Part shown: positions 9,833 to 20,448 of the stretch, piece by piece
Layout of the letters: each line of letters opens with the position of its first letter
Numbering within the stretch: the first letter of the stretch is position 1
Assembly (NCBI RefSeq): GCF_029263785.1
Contig: NZ_JAJUFE010000005.1
Coordinates: 1 to 64,000 of the forward strand
Reading direction: 5' to 3'
Origin: Pusillimonas sp.
GTDB lineage: Bacteria; Pseudomonadota; Gammaproteobacteria; Burkholderiales; Burkholderiaceae_B
DNA length: 64,000 bases
Program-made: the position numbers and the translations under genes
Notes under the pieces: model-generated
What the model was told of the DNA's origin: nothing
Database searches by the model: none
Seen by the model: only the letters and a program-made list of their open reading frames with translations

Positions 9833-11065
9833 TCAGGCCTGCTGATGCCGGCGAATGAAAGTACTGATTTTAGGACAAATTGTTTCGCGCCACCGGCGTC
9901 CCGAGAATATGCCGTAATGGCCGGCGCCCGCAGCCATGTAGTGCTGCTTGCGATCGGCTGGAATATTTGAGCATAGCTTGTGTGCGGCGCGAGTCTGGCC
10001 CAGACCCGAGATATCATCCAGCTCGCCTTCGATTGTCAGAAGCGCAGTGTGCGTGATGGCTGCCGGATCAACCCGGCGCCCGTCCACCTCCCATGCTCCG
10101 CGGGGAAGCAGGTAGTCCTGGAAGACGATGCGGATGGTATCCAGGTAAAACTGGGCAGGCATGTCCAGCACGGCATTGTATTCGTCGTAGAAGCGGCGAT
10201 GAGCGTCCGCGTCGTCGTTGTCGCCTTTGATCAGATCGAGATAGAAATCGTAGTGCGAGCTTACGTGCCGCTGCGGGTTCATCGCGACGAAACCGGCATG
10301 TTGAAGAAATCCTGGGTAAACGTCGCGGCCGGCTCCCGGATAGCGAGGTGGCACCCGATGGATGAGGTTGTCTTCAAACCAGGAATATGGCTTGGTCGTG
10401 GCAAGCATATTGACTTCGGTCGGTGATTCGCGAGGGTCGATCGGACCCCCCATCATCACCATGCTTGAAGGCGTACTGGGGTCGTTGTCGGCGGCCATGA
10501 GGGATACGGCAGCCAATACCGGTACGGTCGGCTGACACACCGCAATGACGTGGCTGCCGGCTCCGAGGTGCTTGATGAACTCGCGCACATAGAGGACGTA
10601 GTCGCTGAGATGAAATTCGCCCTCGTTCAGGGGCACCATTCGAGCGTCAATCCAGTCAGTAACGTAAATGTCGTGCGCCGGCAACAGCGCCCTGACAGTG
10701 TCGCGCAGCAGGGTGGCGTGGTGTCCGGACAGGGGAGCCACCAGAAGCACTTTTGGGTCGGATTGCCGGTTCGCCGGCAGGCGCCGGTGAAAATGCACCA
10801 GATTACAGAACGGCTTGTGTAGCACGACGCGTTCGCGTACCGCGACTTTCTTGCCTTCGATTTGCGTGGAATCAAGGCCCCATGCGGGCTTTTCGTAATC
10901 TTTGCCCAGCCTGTGAATCAGCTCGTATCCCGCGGCAATATGACGCGAAAAAGGAGTGTATGCCAGGGGGCTGTACGGATGCGAGAAGATCTGCGACCCG
11001 GTGTCTGTGAACGCCGAGAGCGGGGTCAGGAACGAACGCTGTAGCTCGTGCAGATCGTAAAGCAT
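9833..11065 (-). CDS. phaZ: Intracellular poly(3-hydroxybutyrate) depolymerase
   Basis: 410 residues, alpha/beta-hydrolase fold of the PhaZ1 type. It hydrolyses stored PHB to 3-hydroxybutyrate. The nucleophile is a cysteine (Cys177 in AVCQPT) instead of the serine of secreted depolymerases, as known for Ralstonia PhaZ1. The [10 protein letters not shown] start matches the family; the ATG at 11065 has GGA about eight bases upstream. A TATAAT on the minus strand at 11097-11102 may be the -10 element. It stands alone; the ketone-body CoA-transferase that would process the products further is at 60878-62242. Confidence 0.93.
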   Translation of the reverse strand: MLYDLHELQRSFLTPLSAFTDTGSQIFSHPYSPLAYTPFSRHIAAGYELIHRLGKDYEKPAWGLDSTQIEGKKVAVRERVVLHKPFCNLVHFHRRLPANRQSDPKVLLVAPLSGHHATLLRDTVRALLPAHDIYVTDWIDARMVPLNEGEFHLSDYVLYVREFIKHLGAGSHVIAVCQPTVPVLAAVSLMAADNDPSTPSSMVMMGGPIDPRESPTEVNMLATTKPYSWFEDNLIHRVPPRYPGAGRDVYPGFLQHAGFVAMNPQRHVSSHYDFYLDLIKGDNDDADAHRRFYDEYNAVLDMPAQFYLDTIRIVFQDYLLPRGAWEVDGRRVDPAAITHTALLTIEGELDDISGLGQTRAAHKLCSNIPADRKQHYMAAGAGHYGIFSGRRWRETICPKISTFIRRHQQA

Positions 11066-11218
11066 GGGGTTCCAGGAAAAAGTGATTGACACCTAAATTA
11101 TAGGGGTTATCAAAAAAAAATATATAAATATTTGAGCCGCAGAGCCGCTCACAGGCAGTGGCGCCATTTCAACGAGTGGTAGCAAGAAACCGGCCGGGCC
11201 AGCGGATATCGCCCTGAT

Positions 11219-12043
11219 TTACCAGTAGTTTTCCAGCGCGAGATTGCCGGGATTGCCCCTTCGTCCCACTGCGAAGCCACGAGGCTTCAACAGGGCGCGG
11301 GCTTCCGTGAGCATGTCGGGGTTGCCACAAAGCATCACTTTCGAGCGATCAGGGTCCAGATCCAGGCCGGCCAGTTCTTCGAGTTGTCCGTTCTGGATAA
11401 GCTGTGTCAGGCGTGCCTGAGGCATATTGCCGAAGGGTTCCCGGGTCGGGATCGGCAGGTAGCGCAGCTTGGCCGGCCGCGATGAGCCGGCAAGCTGGGG
11501 GTGTCCGTGTTCCACCCAGTGCAGGATTTGGTCGCGGTAGGCAAGTTCTTCGACCTGTCGGACACCATGTATCAGGACAATGTTGTCGAAGGCCTTCCAG
11601 GTAGCGGGATCGTGCAAGAGGGACAGGTATGCCGACAAGCCGGTACCGGTGGCCAGCAGCCAAAGATCGCCCCCACTAATTCTGGAAATATCGGCTTCTG
11701 GCGCAAACCGCTCCAGCGTCAGGAATCCGAAGGCCGTCTTGTCGACATAAATGGCGTCGCCAACCTTCAATGCTGCGAGCCTGGGGCTGAACTCCCCTTC
11801 GGGAACCACGATGGAATAGAACTCCATGTGTTCGCGTTGGTGGGGCGCAGTGACCATGGAATAAGCGCGCCAGATGGTGGGCGCTGCGTGCGGGGTGTCG
11901 TCTGCCGGCAGTCCCAGTCGGGCGAATTGCCCGGCCACGAAGTCGAAGGCGGGGCTGCGAGTGGTTACTATCGAAAGCAGCTTGCCCGGTACCCAGCTAC
12001 GCACTTCCAGCACGGCTTCGCGCGTGTACTTCAGATCTGACAT
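11219..12043 (-). CDS. fpr: Ferredoxin-NADP+ reductase
   Basis: 274 residues, FAD-binding domain (RAYSMVTAP) then NADP-binding domain (LLATGTGLSAYLSLL and MLCGNPDML), ending in the characteristic ENYW with the terminal aromatic residue stacking on FAD. It moves electrons between NADPH and ferredoxin. The ATG at 12043 is preferred; the codon before it is TTG. An AGGCCGGA lies just upstream. It follows fdxA by 9 bases and the two surely form an electron-transfer pair. Confidence 0.95.
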   Translation of the reverse strand: MSDLKYTREAVLEVRSWVPGKLLSIVTTRSPAFDFVAGQFARLGLPADDTPHAAPTIWRAYSMVTAPHQREHMEFYSIVVPEGEFSPRLAALKVGDAIYVDKTAFGFLTLERFAPEADISRISGGDLWLLATGTGLSAYLSLLHDPATWKAFDNIVLIHGVRQVEELAYRDQILHWVEHGHPQLAGSSRPAKLRYLPIPTREPFGNMPQARLTQLIQNGQLEELAGLDLDPDRSKVMLCGNPDMLTEARALLKPRGFAVGRRGNPGNLALENYW

Positions 12044-12052
12044 CAATCCGGC

Positions 12053-12379
12053 CTACCCGCGCTCGAGGTACTTGAGTTTATCGGGAACGCCGTTCCAGTC
12101 GTCTGCATCGGGTTGAGGCTTTTTGGATCGATTGATCATGCCGAATTCGGGTGAAAGTTCGGCATTCAGAGCAATGAAGTCAATCTGATCAGCGGGCACG
12201 TCTTCTTCGGCAAAAATCGCGTTGGCAGGGCATTCGGGCACGCAGACAGCACAGTCAATGCATTCGTCGGGGTCGATAACCAGAAAGTTGGGGCCCTCGC
12301 GGAAGCAATCTACGGGGCAGACATCGACACAGTCAGTAAATTTGCACTTGATGCAGTTTTCGGTGACGACGTGGGTCAT
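12053..12379 (-). CDS. fdxA: 7Fe ferredoxin FdxA
   Basis: 108 residues with two Fe-S cluster motifs: an N-terminal C-x2-C-x4-C-x3-C arrangement (Cys9 to Cys25 region, typical of a 3Fe-4S plus 4Fe-4S ferredoxin) and [12 protein letters not shown] (Cys40-Cys50). The C-terminal extension of about 45 residues is normal for FdxA. The ATG at 12379 follows GGAG by nine bases; the frame is open upstream but without family sequence. It is the first gene of fdxA-fpr. Confidence 0.95.
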   Translation of the reverse strand: MTHVVTENCIKCKFTDCVDVCPVDCFREGPNFLVIDPDECIDCAVCVPECPANAIFAEEDVPADQIDFIALNAELSPEFGMINRSKKPQPDADDWNGVPDKLKYLERG

Positions 12380-12605
12380 GGGAACAAGCTCCAGAAAGTA
12401 TCGCAATGGTCAACACCCTCGCGACCTGGCTTGCTTGGCTTTGCTACGTCGAAAAAAGTAAAGGCATTAAACATTACAATAGGGGCGAAAGTACGCGAAA
12501 GCAATTTTACCCAATAAAAACATAGGCCTCCCGATTGACCTGTCCCCGAGTCAGGTCTTTCGCCTGCTTGCAGGCTTGGTGCCTGCCATGGTTTATCCTC
12601 GTTTC

Positions 12606-13784
12606 ATGATCATTACCTCTTTACTAGACACCGATCTGTACAAATTCACCATGATGCAGGTGGTGCTGCATCACTTTCCGGCGGCTCAAGTCGAGTACCG
12701 GTATAAATGCCGCACGCCGAATGTCAATCTCAGTGCTTATCTGGACGAAATTCGGGCAGAGATACACGCGTTATGCCAATTGAAATTCACCGAAGAAGAG
12801 CTTGACTATCTGCGAAGCCTGCGCTTTATCAAAAGTGACTTTGTCGACTTCCTTGGCTTGTTCCACCTGCCCGAGAAATGCATTCATCTGTCTCTGGGCG
12901 AGAAGCCGGGCGAGATCGATATCCGGGTTAAAGGCCCGTGGCTGCATACCATTTTGTTCGAAATCCCCGTCCTTGCCATTGTCAACGAGGTGTATTTTCG
13001 CAACGAATGCAAGGATCCAGGTTGGGAAGAAGGCCGCCAGCGCTTGCAGTCAAAGATGCAACTGGTAATTGACGATCCCGATCTGGCGGATTTCCGTGTT
13101 GCCGAGTACGGGACGCGCCGCCGCTTCTCCAAAGTGTGGCACGACGAGGTCGTCGCCACCATGAAGCGCCAGATGGGTGTGCACTTTGCCGGCACCAGTA
13201 ATGTTGCGTTGGCCATGAAGCACAACGTGACTCCCTTGGGTACCATGGGTCATGAATACCTTCAGGCCTGCCAGGCGCTGGGGCCCCGGTTGCGAGATTC
13301 CCAGGTATTCGCGCTCGAGGTCTGGGCCAAGGAATACCGTGGTGATCTGGGCATAGCCTTGTCGGACGTCTACGGCATGGATGCGTTCCTTCGCGACTTC
13401 GACATGTACTTTTGCAAGCTGTTTGATGGTGCCCGTCACGATTCGGGCGATCCCTTCGTCTGGGGTGAACGTTTGCTGGCGCATTACGCCGCAAACCGTA
13501 CCGACCCCCGGACCAAGACGCTGGTATTTTCGGACGCGCTTACGTTTCCGCGTGCCATCGAACTTGCCCGCCGCTTTGCCGGCCGTTGCAAGGTATCGTT
13601 TGGAATCGGTACCAACCTGACCAACGATCTTGGCCACGAGCCTTTGCAAATCGTCATGAAGATGGTGCGCTGTAACGGACAACCGGTGGCCAAGGTATCT
13701 GACGCACCTGAAAAGACAATGTGTGACGATCCGGCATATCTGGCCTATCTCAGACAGGTTTTTCAGTTGCCCCCGAGTCCCTAG
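12606..13784 (+). CDS. pncB: Nicotinate phosphoribosyltransferase
   Basis: 392 residues. It converts nicotinate, PRPP and ATP to nicotinate mononucleotide in NAD salvage. The start [18 protein letters not shown] is the typical PncB N-terminus, so the ATG at 12606 was chosen over one at 12588 and an earlier GTG/ATG. The GTSNVALA ... PLGTMGHEY segment contains the regulatory phospho-histidine, and [12 protein letters not shown] lies near the C-terminus. The Shine-Dalgarno is weak. The gene seems monocistronic; the next gene starts 68 bases after its stop. Confidence 0.96.
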   Translation: MIITSLLDTDLYKFTMMQVVLHHFPAAQVEYRYKCRTPNVNLSAYLDEIRAEIHALCQLKFTEEELDYLRSLRFIKSDFVDFLGLFHLPEKCIHLSLGEKPGEIDIRVKGPWLHTILFEIPVLAIVNEVYFRNECKDPGWEEGRQRLQSKMQLVIDDPDLADFRVAEYGTRRRFSKVWHDEVVATMKRQMGVHFAGTSNVALAMKHNVTPLGTMGHEYLQACQALGPRLRDSQVFALEVWAKEYRGDLGIALSDVYGMDAFLRDFDMYFCKLFDGARHDSGDPFVWGERLLAHYAANRTDPRTKTLVFSDALTFPRAIELARRFAGRCKVSFGIGTNLTNDLGHEPLQIVMKMVRCNGQPVAKVSDAPEKTMCDDPAYLAYLRQVFQLPPSP

Positions 13785-13852
13785 CCTTCGAGGGCGAGGC
13801 AGTCGGCGGCGAAAATCTGATGTTTTAACTCTTTTACAACAAGGCATAAGCA

Positions 13853-14278
13853 ATGAGTGAAAAAAGTGCTGTGATCACTGGTAAGGCGACGCCACGGGGA
13901 CGCTTTCCGCATTTCAAGCGGGCAGGAGACTTCATCTTCGTATCGGGTACCAGCTCGCGCCGGCCTGACAATTCCTTTGAGGGCGTCGAGGTTGATGCGA
14001 TGGGCGTTACCAACCTGGATATTCGCGCACAAACCCGCGCCGTCATTCAGAACATCGCCGATATTCTGAAACACGCCGGTGCCGGCCTTTCCGATCTGGT
14101 TGATGCTCAGGTTTTTCTGGTCAACATGAACGACTTTGGCGGTTTCAACGAAGTGTGGGGCGAATTTTTCGACTACGATGGCCCGACCAGAACAACGGTT
14201 GCCGTTCATCAGCTGCCGCATCCCCATCTGCTGATCGAGATTCGCGCCACGGCATACAAGCCGCTGTCCGCCGAATGA
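13853..14278 (+). CDS. nbaF: RidA-family 2-aminomuconate deaminase-like protein
   Basis: 141 residues, one RidA/YjgF fold ([32 protein letters not shown]). Residue character and the adjacent decarboxylase point to 2-aminomuconate deaminase (NbaF/AmnD), which hydrolyses 2-aminomuconate to 4-oxalocrotonate in lower pathways from 3-hydroxyanthranilate, 2-nitrobenzoate or aminophenol. Simple RidA imine hydrolase activity is the alternative. nbaD starts 34 bases downstream, so the two are probably co-transcribed. The remaining pathway genes are not in this window. Confidence 0.75.
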   Translation: MSEKSAVITGKATPRGRFPHFKRAGDFIFVSGTSSRRPDNSFEGVEVDAMGVTNLDIRAQTRAVIQNIADILKHAGAGLSDLVDAQVFLVNMNDFGGFNEVWGEFFDYDGPTRTTVAVHQLPHPHLLIEIRATAYKPLSAE

Positions 14279-14311
14279 CCAACGCCTTCAACCTGATCGA
14301 ATGGCAACACG

Positions 14312-15307
14312 ATGATAGACATCCACTCGCATTTCTTTCCGCTCATTACCGAAGCAACCGCCAAGCAGTTTGATTCCCAACGTGCACCCTGGCTGCGCGT
14401 CAACGAGAACGGAGATCGCGGAGACATCATGTTCGGCGACCAGCCGTTCCGGCCCGTGTACCCGGCATTGTGGGACGCTGATTATCGAGTCAAGGAACTG
14501 GATGCCCAAGGGGTCGATGTTCAGATAACCTGCGCGACACCCATTATGTTTGGCTACACCTGGGACGCCTCGAAGGCCGCAGAGTGGGCACGTCAGATGA
14601 ACGACGAGGCTATCGCCTTCTGTTCGAAATATCCAGATCGGCTCAAGGCCTTGTCCCAGGTTCCGCTGCAAGACACAAAACTGGCTTGTGCCGAAGCTTC
14701 GCGGGCGCAGGCGGCAGGATGTATTGGTGTCCAGATCGGCAACCACATGGGTGACAAGGATCTTGACCATCCCGATCTTGTCGACTTTCTGATTCATTGC
14801 GCCGAAGAATCCATTCCGGTGTTCGTGCATCCGTGGGACATGATGGGTGGGGAGGGGCGCATGAAGAAGTGGATGCTGCCCTGGCTGGTGGCCATGCCTG
14901 CCGAAACCCAGCTTGGCATGCTGTCCCTGATCCTGTCCGGAGCGCTTGAGCGTATTCCCGAAAGCCTGAAGATCTGCTTCGCGCATGGTGGCGGCAGTTT
15001 TGCTTATACCCTCGGACGTGTTGATAATGCCTGGAAGCATCGGGATATCGTTCGCCAGGATTGCCCGCGCCCGCCTTCCGAGTATGCAGGCCGGCTGCAT
15101 ACCGACGCGGCTGTTTTCGATCATGCGGCGCTGAATCTGCTGGTGAATACGATGGGTGAGGACCGTGTGATGATGGGTTCTGATTACCCCTTTCCGCTTG
15201 GCGAACAGCCCATCGGATCTCTCATCAATTCGGCGCCCGATCTTGCACCGGAACAGCGTAGCAAGCTGCTGGCCGGCAATGCCAGGACATTCTTCAACCT
15301 GGGCTGA
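14312..15307 (+). CDS. nbaD: 2-amino-3-carboxymuconate-6-semialdehyde decarboxylase-like amidohydrolase
   Basis: 331 residues of the ACMSD branch of metal-dependent amidohydrolases. The N-terminal zinc motif is [10 protein letters not shown] (His5, His7); the third metal histidine is in VHPWDM, the catalytic His in CFAHGGGSF and the metal Asp in [11 protein letters not shown]. The reaction removes CO2 from the product of 3-hydroxyanthranilate dioxygenase, diverting carbon from quinolinate (NAD) to full degradation. Curiously it lies near pncB, a NAD-salvage gene. It converges with the flavodoxin-like gene. Confidence 0.88.
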   Translation: MIDIHSHFFPLITEATAKQFDSQRAPWLRVNENGDRGDIMFGDQPFRPVYPALWDADYRVKELDAQGVDVQITCATPIMFGYTWDASKAAEWARQMNDEAIAFCSKYPDRLKALSQVPLQDTKLACAEASRAQAAGCIGVQIGNHMGDKDLDHPDLVDFLIHCAEESIPVFVHPWDMMGGEGRMKKWMLPWLVAMPAETQLGMLSLILSGALERIPESLKICFAHGGGSFAYTLGRVDNAWKHRDIVRQDCPRPPSEYAGRLHTDAAVFDHAALNLLVNTMGEDRVMMGSDYPFPLGEQPIGSLINSAPDLAPEQRSKLLAGNARTFFNLG

Positions 15308-15349
15308 TATGGTGGCAAGGCACCTCTCGACTGCGCTGTAAAGTCTTGG

Positions 15350-15862
15350 TCACAGTAGCAGGGCCGCCAGGGTCCCTCCAATTTCCCTGCATCGGGTGGT
15401 GTCTTCTGCGGTGATCTGCTTTGGCGCGGCAATGGTTTCGGGCGTCTGGGCGTGTGTGATCGCAATGTAAGGGGGCGCGAACTCTTCCAGACGCCAGCCG
15501 GTGCAGATGCGCCGGGCTTGCCGCACAGCGCCCTGGCCGTCAGAGCCGGCGGCAATCAGCAGGGCGTAGGGCAAGCCATTGAGGCGGTCGAGTGCCGGGT
15601 AATAGCAGCGGTCAAAGAACTCCTTCATTTCCCCGCTGAGCGACGCCAGGTTTTCAGGTGCGCAGAAAATGAAGCCGTCGGCAGTGAGAAGGTCGTTGCC
15701 ATGCGCCTTGTCTGCACGCAGCGTTCGCAACGAGAACCTGTCGGTTGCGCCTAGCGTATCTGCAATTTCCTTCGCGCCTTCTGCGGCCGCTTCGGCCATT
15801 TGCCGGGCCGCTCCGGTGCGAGAGTGCCATACGATAAGCACAGTACGATGTGCGCTGTTCAT
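15350..15862 (-). CDS. Flavodoxin-like / NAD(P)H-dependent FMN reductase family protein
   Basis: 170 residues. The N-terminal strand and phosphate loop (VLIVWHSRTGAARQMA) bind FMN; GFIFCAPENLASLSGEMKEFFDR is the second flavin loop typical of flavodoxin-fold oxidoreductases. It probably carries FMN and acts in the cytoplasm as an electron-transfer or quinone-reducing protein. The partner is unknown. It stands alone on the minus strand between nbaD and relA. Confidence 0.75.
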   Translation of the reverse strand: MNSAHRTVLIVWHSRTGAARQMAEAAAEGAKEIADTLGATDRFSLRTLRADKAHGNDLLTADGFIFCAPENLASLSGEMKEFFDRCYYPALDRLNGLPYALLIAAGSDGQGAVRQARRICTGWRLEEFAPPYIAITHAQTPETIAAPKQITAEDTTRCREIGGTLAALLL

Positions 15863-15993
15863 GGGGCCTTATAGCGAGCGGAATCAAGAACCGGTAGTAT
15901 AGATGCCGCGCCCGTCGATTACTGGTTTCGTCTCGCAAGCATGCGTTGACCTGCGTGTAATCCGGCCGCCTACATTTACTAATCTGAAGCCTT

Positions 15994-18240
15994 ATGTCCA
16001 GTACGCCCGATACTCCTGCCGATGCGCCTCCTTTTGATGCGGCCTGGTTCGAGCGGGTCTCGACAGGTCTCGACGACGATGGCGTATTGCTGCTGAAACA
16101 GGCGGTGCAATGGGTCAGGGAACCCCTGAAAGGTCTCAGGGCAAGCACGGGGGAACCCCTGGATTCTCACTGTGCCGCAGTAGCGCGAATTCTGGCGGCC
16201 ATGCAGACCGATGCCGCGACCCGGGCCAGTTCCTTGCTGGCGGTGCTGCCCGACGACACCACAACATCCGGTAAGCAGAAAAGCCCCATGCTCAAGGTGT
16301 TTGGGGCCGAGATTGCTTCACTGGTGCAGGGCACGCGCTCATTGCTGCGGCTTGGTCTATTGGCCGGACGGTCTCGCGACGAGTCTGCCGACCCCCAGGA
16401 TCAGAAGGAAATGCAGCGCAAGATGTTGCTGGCAATGGCAGCCGATCTTCGTATCGTGTTGCTCAGGTTGGCCTCGCGAATGCAATCCCTTCGCTGGTAT
16501 GCAGAATCCCGTACGCCGTGTCCTGCCGAATTTGCACGCGAAACCATGGAGCTGTATGCGCCGTTGGCCAACAGGCTGGGCATCTGGCAGTTGAAGTGGG
16601 AAATGGAAGACCTTTCCTTCCGGTTTCTTGAGCCTGATACCTACAAGAGCATCGCCCGCCAGCTCGAAGAGCGGCGTACCGAACGCGAGACGTTTATTGC
16701 CGAAGTGGTCGAGGAACTTCGAACCATGCTGGCAGATGCCAATATTCGTGCATCCGTAACCGGGCGCCCCAAACACATATACAGCATCTGGAACAAGATG
16801 CGCATCAAGAACCTGCCGTTCGACAAACTGTACGACTTGCGGGCCCTGCGAGTGATTGTTGATGATGAAAGGGATTGCTACGCGGCCCTGGCCCTGGTGC
16901 ATGCGCGGTGGACGCCCATTTCGGACGAATTCGACGATTACATCTCGCGTCCCAAGCCCAACGGTTATCGCTCCCTGCATACGGTGGTGTCTGATGAGTC
17001 GGGGCGAACGTTTGAAATTCAGATTCGCACGCAGGAAATGCATGTGTTCGCCGAGTACGGGATGGCGGCGCACTGGCGCTATAAAGAAGCGGGCGCGCAA
17101 GGTGGAACCCAGCGGGCTAGCGGCGAGTACGACCGCAAGATCGCCTGGATGCGGCAATTGCTGTCGTGGGGAAGTCAGGATGCGCCCGAGGATGGTCCTT
17201 CAGCGAACGATCTGCAGGCCGCTTCCGCCACTGAGTCGCGTTCGGTAACGTCAGACCGGATTTATGTGTTGACGCCGCAAGCTCGGGTAATCGAATTGCC
17301 GGCGGGCTCCACTCCCGTGGACTTTGCCTATTACCTGCACACGGATCTGGGCCATCGGTGCCGGGGGGCGCGAATCGACGGTCAGATGGCGCCGTTGCTG
17401 ACCCGGCTTCAAACCGGCCAAACCGTCGAAATTATTGCAGCGAAATCTGGTGGGCCCTCGCGCGACTGGCTGAATCCTCAGTTGGGCTATCTGGCCAGCC
17501 CCCGTTCGCGGGCCAAGGTCAGGGCGTGGTTCAACGCCATCGAGTTGCAAGAACGCATGTCTAACGGGCAGGCGCTGGTCGAAAAGGAACTGCAGAGGCT
17601 GGGCAAGACTGCCATCAACCTGGAGCAGCTGGCCCAACAACTGGGTTTCGCCCGCGCCGATGACCTGTATGTGGCTGTTGCAAAGGACGAATTCAGCCTG
17701 CGCCAGATCGATCAGGCCCTGAAGGCTCCGGCTGCGAACGCCAATGAGCCTGAACAGCCACAGGTCTTTGTTCCCGGGCAGTCTCGAGCCGCTGATGCTG
17801 GGCGAAGCGGCGTGCTTGTCATGGGCGTGGATTCGCTCCTGACCCAACTGGCGCGTTGCTGCCGGCCCGCTCCGCCCGACGAGATTGCCGGATTTGTCAC
17901 CCGTGGCCGGGGTGTATCGGTTCACAGGCGTGATTGCGCTTCGTTTGCAGGGTTGACTGCCAGGTATCCCGAGCGAATCATTGAAGTCGATTGGGGCGAT
18001 ACCGGCGAGACGGTCTATCCCGTGGATATCGGCATTCATGCACAGCAAAGCGCCAATCTTTTGCGGGATCTGTCCGACGTCTTCGGGCGGCTGCGACTCA
18101 ATGTGATTGGCGTCAATACACATAGTCGCCGGTCGTTGGCGCACATGGTATTTACAGTAGAGGTCCGTAACGGTGAACAGATCAGCCGGGCCTTGACTGC
18201 GCTAAACGAGTTGCCGGGTGTGACGGCGGTGCGCCAGTAA
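15994..18240 (+). CDS. relA: GTP pyrophosphokinase RelA ((p)ppGpp synthetase)
   Basis: 748 residues. The order is: degenerate N-terminal HD hydrolase domain (LPDDT where SpoT has HDxxED, so no hydrolase), synthetase domain (about 240-350; TGRPKHIYSIWNKM, EFDDYI and the RPKPNGYRSLHTVV G-loop), TGS domain (about 425-485), zinc/helical region with ARCCRPAPPDE, and C-terminal ACT domain. It makes (p)ppGpp on starved ribosomes. The EFDD acidic motif is the RelA form. The gene stands alone between the flavodoxin-like gene and trpB. Confidence 0.96.
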   Translation: MSSTPDTPADAPPFDAAWFERVSTGLDDDGVLLLKQAVQWVREPLKGLRASTGEPLDSHCAAVARILAAMQTDAATRASSLLAVLPDDTTTSGKQKSPMLKVFGAEIASLVQGTRSLLRLGLLAGRSRDESADPQDQKEMQRKMLLAMAADLRIVLLRLASRMQSLRWYAESRTPCPAEFARETMELYAPLANRLGIWQLKWEMEDLSFRFLEPDTYKSIARQLEERRTERETFIAEVVEELRTMLADANIRASVTGRPKHIYSIWNKMRIKNLPFDKLYDLRALRVIVDDERDCYAALALVHARWTPISDEFDDYISRPKPNGYRSLHTVVSDESGRTFEIQIRTQEMHVFAEYGMAAHWRYKEAGAQGGTQRASGEYDRKIAWMRQLLSWGSQDAPEDGPSANDLQAASATESRSVTSDRIYVLTPQARVIELPAGSTPVDFAYYLHTDLGHRCRGARIDGQMAPLLTRLQTGQTVEIIAAKSGGPSRDWLNPQLGYLASPRSRAKVRAWFNAIELQERMSNGQALVEKELQRLGKTAINLEQLAQQLGFARADDLYVAVAKDEFSLRQIDQALKAPAANANEPEQPQVFVPGQSRAADAGRSGVLVMGVDSLLTQLARCCRPAPPDEIAGFVTRGRGVSVHRRDCASFAGLTARYPERIIEVDWGDTGETVYPVDIGIHAQQSANLLRDLSDVFGRLRLNVIGVNTHSRRSLAHMVFTVEVRNGEQISRALTALNELPGVTAVRQ

Positions 18241-18342
18241 CGCTGCAGGGTGGGGCGCATCGAGCCGTGCGCTGGTAAAATCAGGGATTAACTACAGATC
18301 CGGTCAGCCATTTGGCGACCGCAGCAACTGAAGAGCCCATCA

Positions 18343-19542
18343 TTGAAATCTTATAACCTGCCCGACGAGCAAGGGCATTTTGGCCAATACGGCGGTTCGT
18401 TCGTCTCGGAAACGCTGGTTCATGCGCTGGACGAGCTCAAGGACGCGTACGAGAAATACCGCAACGATCCCGATTTTCAGAACGAATTTGCCTACGAACT
18501 GAAGCATTTCGTGGGGCGTCCGAGCCCCGTCTACCATGCCAGACGATGGTCCGAGAAGCTTGGCGGTGCGCAGATCTGGTTCAAGCGCGAAGATCTCAAT
18601 CATACGGGCGCGCACAAGATCAATAACTGCATCGGCCAGATCCTTTTGGCCCGGCGCATGGGCAAGCCGCGCATCATTGCAGAAACCGGTGCCGGTCAGC
18701 ACGGGGTCGCCACTGCGACGGTAGCGGCGCGCTACGGGCTCGAGTGTGTCGTGTACATGGGAAGCGAAGACACACGGCGCCAGGCCTCCAACGTGTATCG
18801 CATGAAGCTGTTGGGTGCCAAGGTGGTGCCCGTTGATTCGGGCTCGTGCACACTCAAGGATGCCCTGAACGAAGCCATGCGCGACTGGGTGACCAACGTC
18901 GAAAGCACCTTTTACATCATCGGAACCGTGGCGGGCCCCCATCCCTATCCGGCCATGGTCAGGGACTTCCAGTCGGTTATCGGTACCGAATGCATCGAAC
19001 AAATGCCATTGAACGCGGGGCGTCAGCCAGATTACGTGGTGGCGGCGGTAGGTGGCGGTTCCAACGCTATGGGGATTTTCCATCCCTATATCCCTTACGA
19101 CGACGTTCAGCTCATCGGGGTCGAAGCCGCTGGTGAGGGCCTTGATACCGGCCGCCACGCCGCTTCCCTCAATGCAGGTGCGGTGGGTGTCCTGCATGGC
19201 AACCGTACTTATGTCATTCAGGACGAGAACGGGCAGGTCATTGAAACGCATTCAGTTTCGGCAGGGCTCGATTACCCGGGTGTGGGGCCCGAACATGCCT
19301 GGCTCAAGGATAGTGGTCGTGCCCAGTATGTGGGCGTCACCGACGACGAAGCCCTGCAGGCTTTTCATGACTGCTGCCGTACTGAGGGCATCATGCCGGC
19401 ATTGGAGTCATCTCACGCCATCGCCCATGCCGTTCGCCTGGCTCCCACCCTGCCCAAGGACAAGATTATTCTGGTGAATCTTTCGGGCCGCGGAGACAAA
19501 GACATGCATACGGTTGCAGAGCGCAGTGGTATCAAGCTGTAG
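18343..19542 (+). CDS. trpB: Tryptophan synthase beta chain
   Basis: 399 residues. It condenses indole and serine to tryptophan. The PLP lysine is Lys92 in NHTGAHKIN; the glycine-rich phosphate loop is VGGGSNAMG. The start is TTG: GAAGAG lies nine bases upstream and the following sequence [17 protein letters not shown] aligns with family N-termini, while no ATG or GTG is available nearby. trpA follows after 19 bases. The trpF gene that often precedes trpB in this group is not here; relA lies upstream, with a small hairpin at 18300-18320 between them. Confidence 0.96.
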   Translation: MKSYNLPDEQGHFGQYGGSFVSETLVHALDELKDAYEKYRNDPDFQNEFAYELKHFVGRPSPVYHARRWSEKLGGAQIWFKREDLNHTGAHKINNCIGQILLARRMGKPRIIAETGAGQHGVATATVAARYGLECVVYMGSEDTRRQASNVYRMKLLGAKVVPVDSGSCTLKDALNEAMRDWVTNVESTFYIIGTVAGPHPYPAMVRDFQSVIGTECIEQMPLNAGRQPDYVVAAVGGGSNAMGIFHPYIPYDDVQLIGVEAAGEGLDTGRHAASLNAGAVGVLHGNRTYVIQDENGQVIETHSVSAGLDYPGVGPEHAWLKDSGRAQYVGVTDDEALQAFHDCCRTEGIMPALESSHAIAHAVRLAPTLPKDKIILVNLSGRGDKDMHTVAERSGIKL

Positions 19543-19561
19543 AACAATAAGGTAGCAAGCC

Positions 19562-20416
19562 ATGAATTCCCCGAACAATCGGTTGGCCGCCGCGTTCGCC
19601 AAGACCGGCAACCGTGCGGCACTGATTCCCTACATTACGTCGGGTGAGCCTTCCATGCAGGCCACTCCTCCCCTGATGCATGCCTTGGTCAAGGCGGGCG
19701 CTGACATCATTGAGTTGGGTGTTCCGTTTTCTGACCCAATGGCCGACGGTCCAGTCATTCAACGCGCCGGGCAGCGGGCGATCGAGCGCGGCGTAGGCCT
19801 GAAACAGGTCCTTGAAATGGTCGCCGAGTTTCGTCGCCAAGATAACGAAACACCCGTTGTACTGATGGGTTACGCAAATCCGGTCGAGCGCATGGGTCAG
19901 CAGAAATTTGTTGAATCTGCTGCGGCTGCCGGTGTTGACGGCGTACTGGTGGTCGATTATCCGCCCGAAGAAACGGCGGACTTCGCCGCGATGCTCGACG
20001 AAGCCGGCCTGGCTCCAATCTTTCTTCTGGCGCCTACTTCCACTGAAGAGCGGATCAAGAAAGTCGGCCAGATTGCCCGCGGCTATGTGTATTATGTGTC
20101 CTTGAAGGGCATCACCGGAGCCGGCACGCTTGATACGGCCGATGTCGAACGCCGGCTCGAACTGATTCGCAAGCATGTTCACTTGCCGGTGGGCGTTGGA
20201 TTCGGCATACGTGATGCCGAAAGCGCACAGCGTCTCGGACGTTTCTCCGACGCCGTCATTATTGGCAGCAAGTTGATCGAGACGATGGAAGACGCAGCGC
20301 GCAGGGCTTCTGATCAGGGGCTGAAACAACAGGCAGATATCGATGCCCGTGTCATCGACGCCGCAGCTGACTGGCTGGCCGGCATACGCGCCGCGCTGGA
20401 TCACGTTTCCGCATAG
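19562..20416 (+). CDS. trpA: Tryptophan synthase alpha chain
   Basis: 284 residues, TIM barrel. It cleaves indole-3-glycerol phosphate, passing indole to TrpB. Catalytic motifs are [18 protein letters not shown] (acid/base Glu and Asp) and the C-terminal phosphate site [11 protein letters not shown] / VIIGSKLIE. It lies between trpB and accD in the same direction with short gaps, so trpB-trpA-accD is a likely transcript. Confidence 0.97.
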   Translation: MNSPNNRLAAAFAKTGNRAALIPYITSGEPSMQATPPLMHALVKAGADIIELGVPFSDPMADGPVIQRAGQRAIERGVGLKQVLEMVAEFRRQDNETPVVLMGYANPVERMGQQKFVESAAAAGVDGVLVVDYPPEETADFAAMLDEAGLAPIFLLAPTSTEERIKKVGQIARGYVYYVSLKGITGAGTLDTADVERRLELIRKHVHLPVGVGFGIRDAESAQRLGRFSDAVIIGSKLIETMEDAARRASDQGLKQQADIDARVIDAAADWLAGIRAALDHVSA

Positions 20417-20448
20417 TTGCGATAAGAAAACATCTTTAGGGATACTCA

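Noticed and set aside
16021-16600. Possible (p)ppGpp hydrolase activity of the relA product
   Set aside because: The HD motif is lost, as in RelA, so a bifunctional SpoT assignment is not supported.
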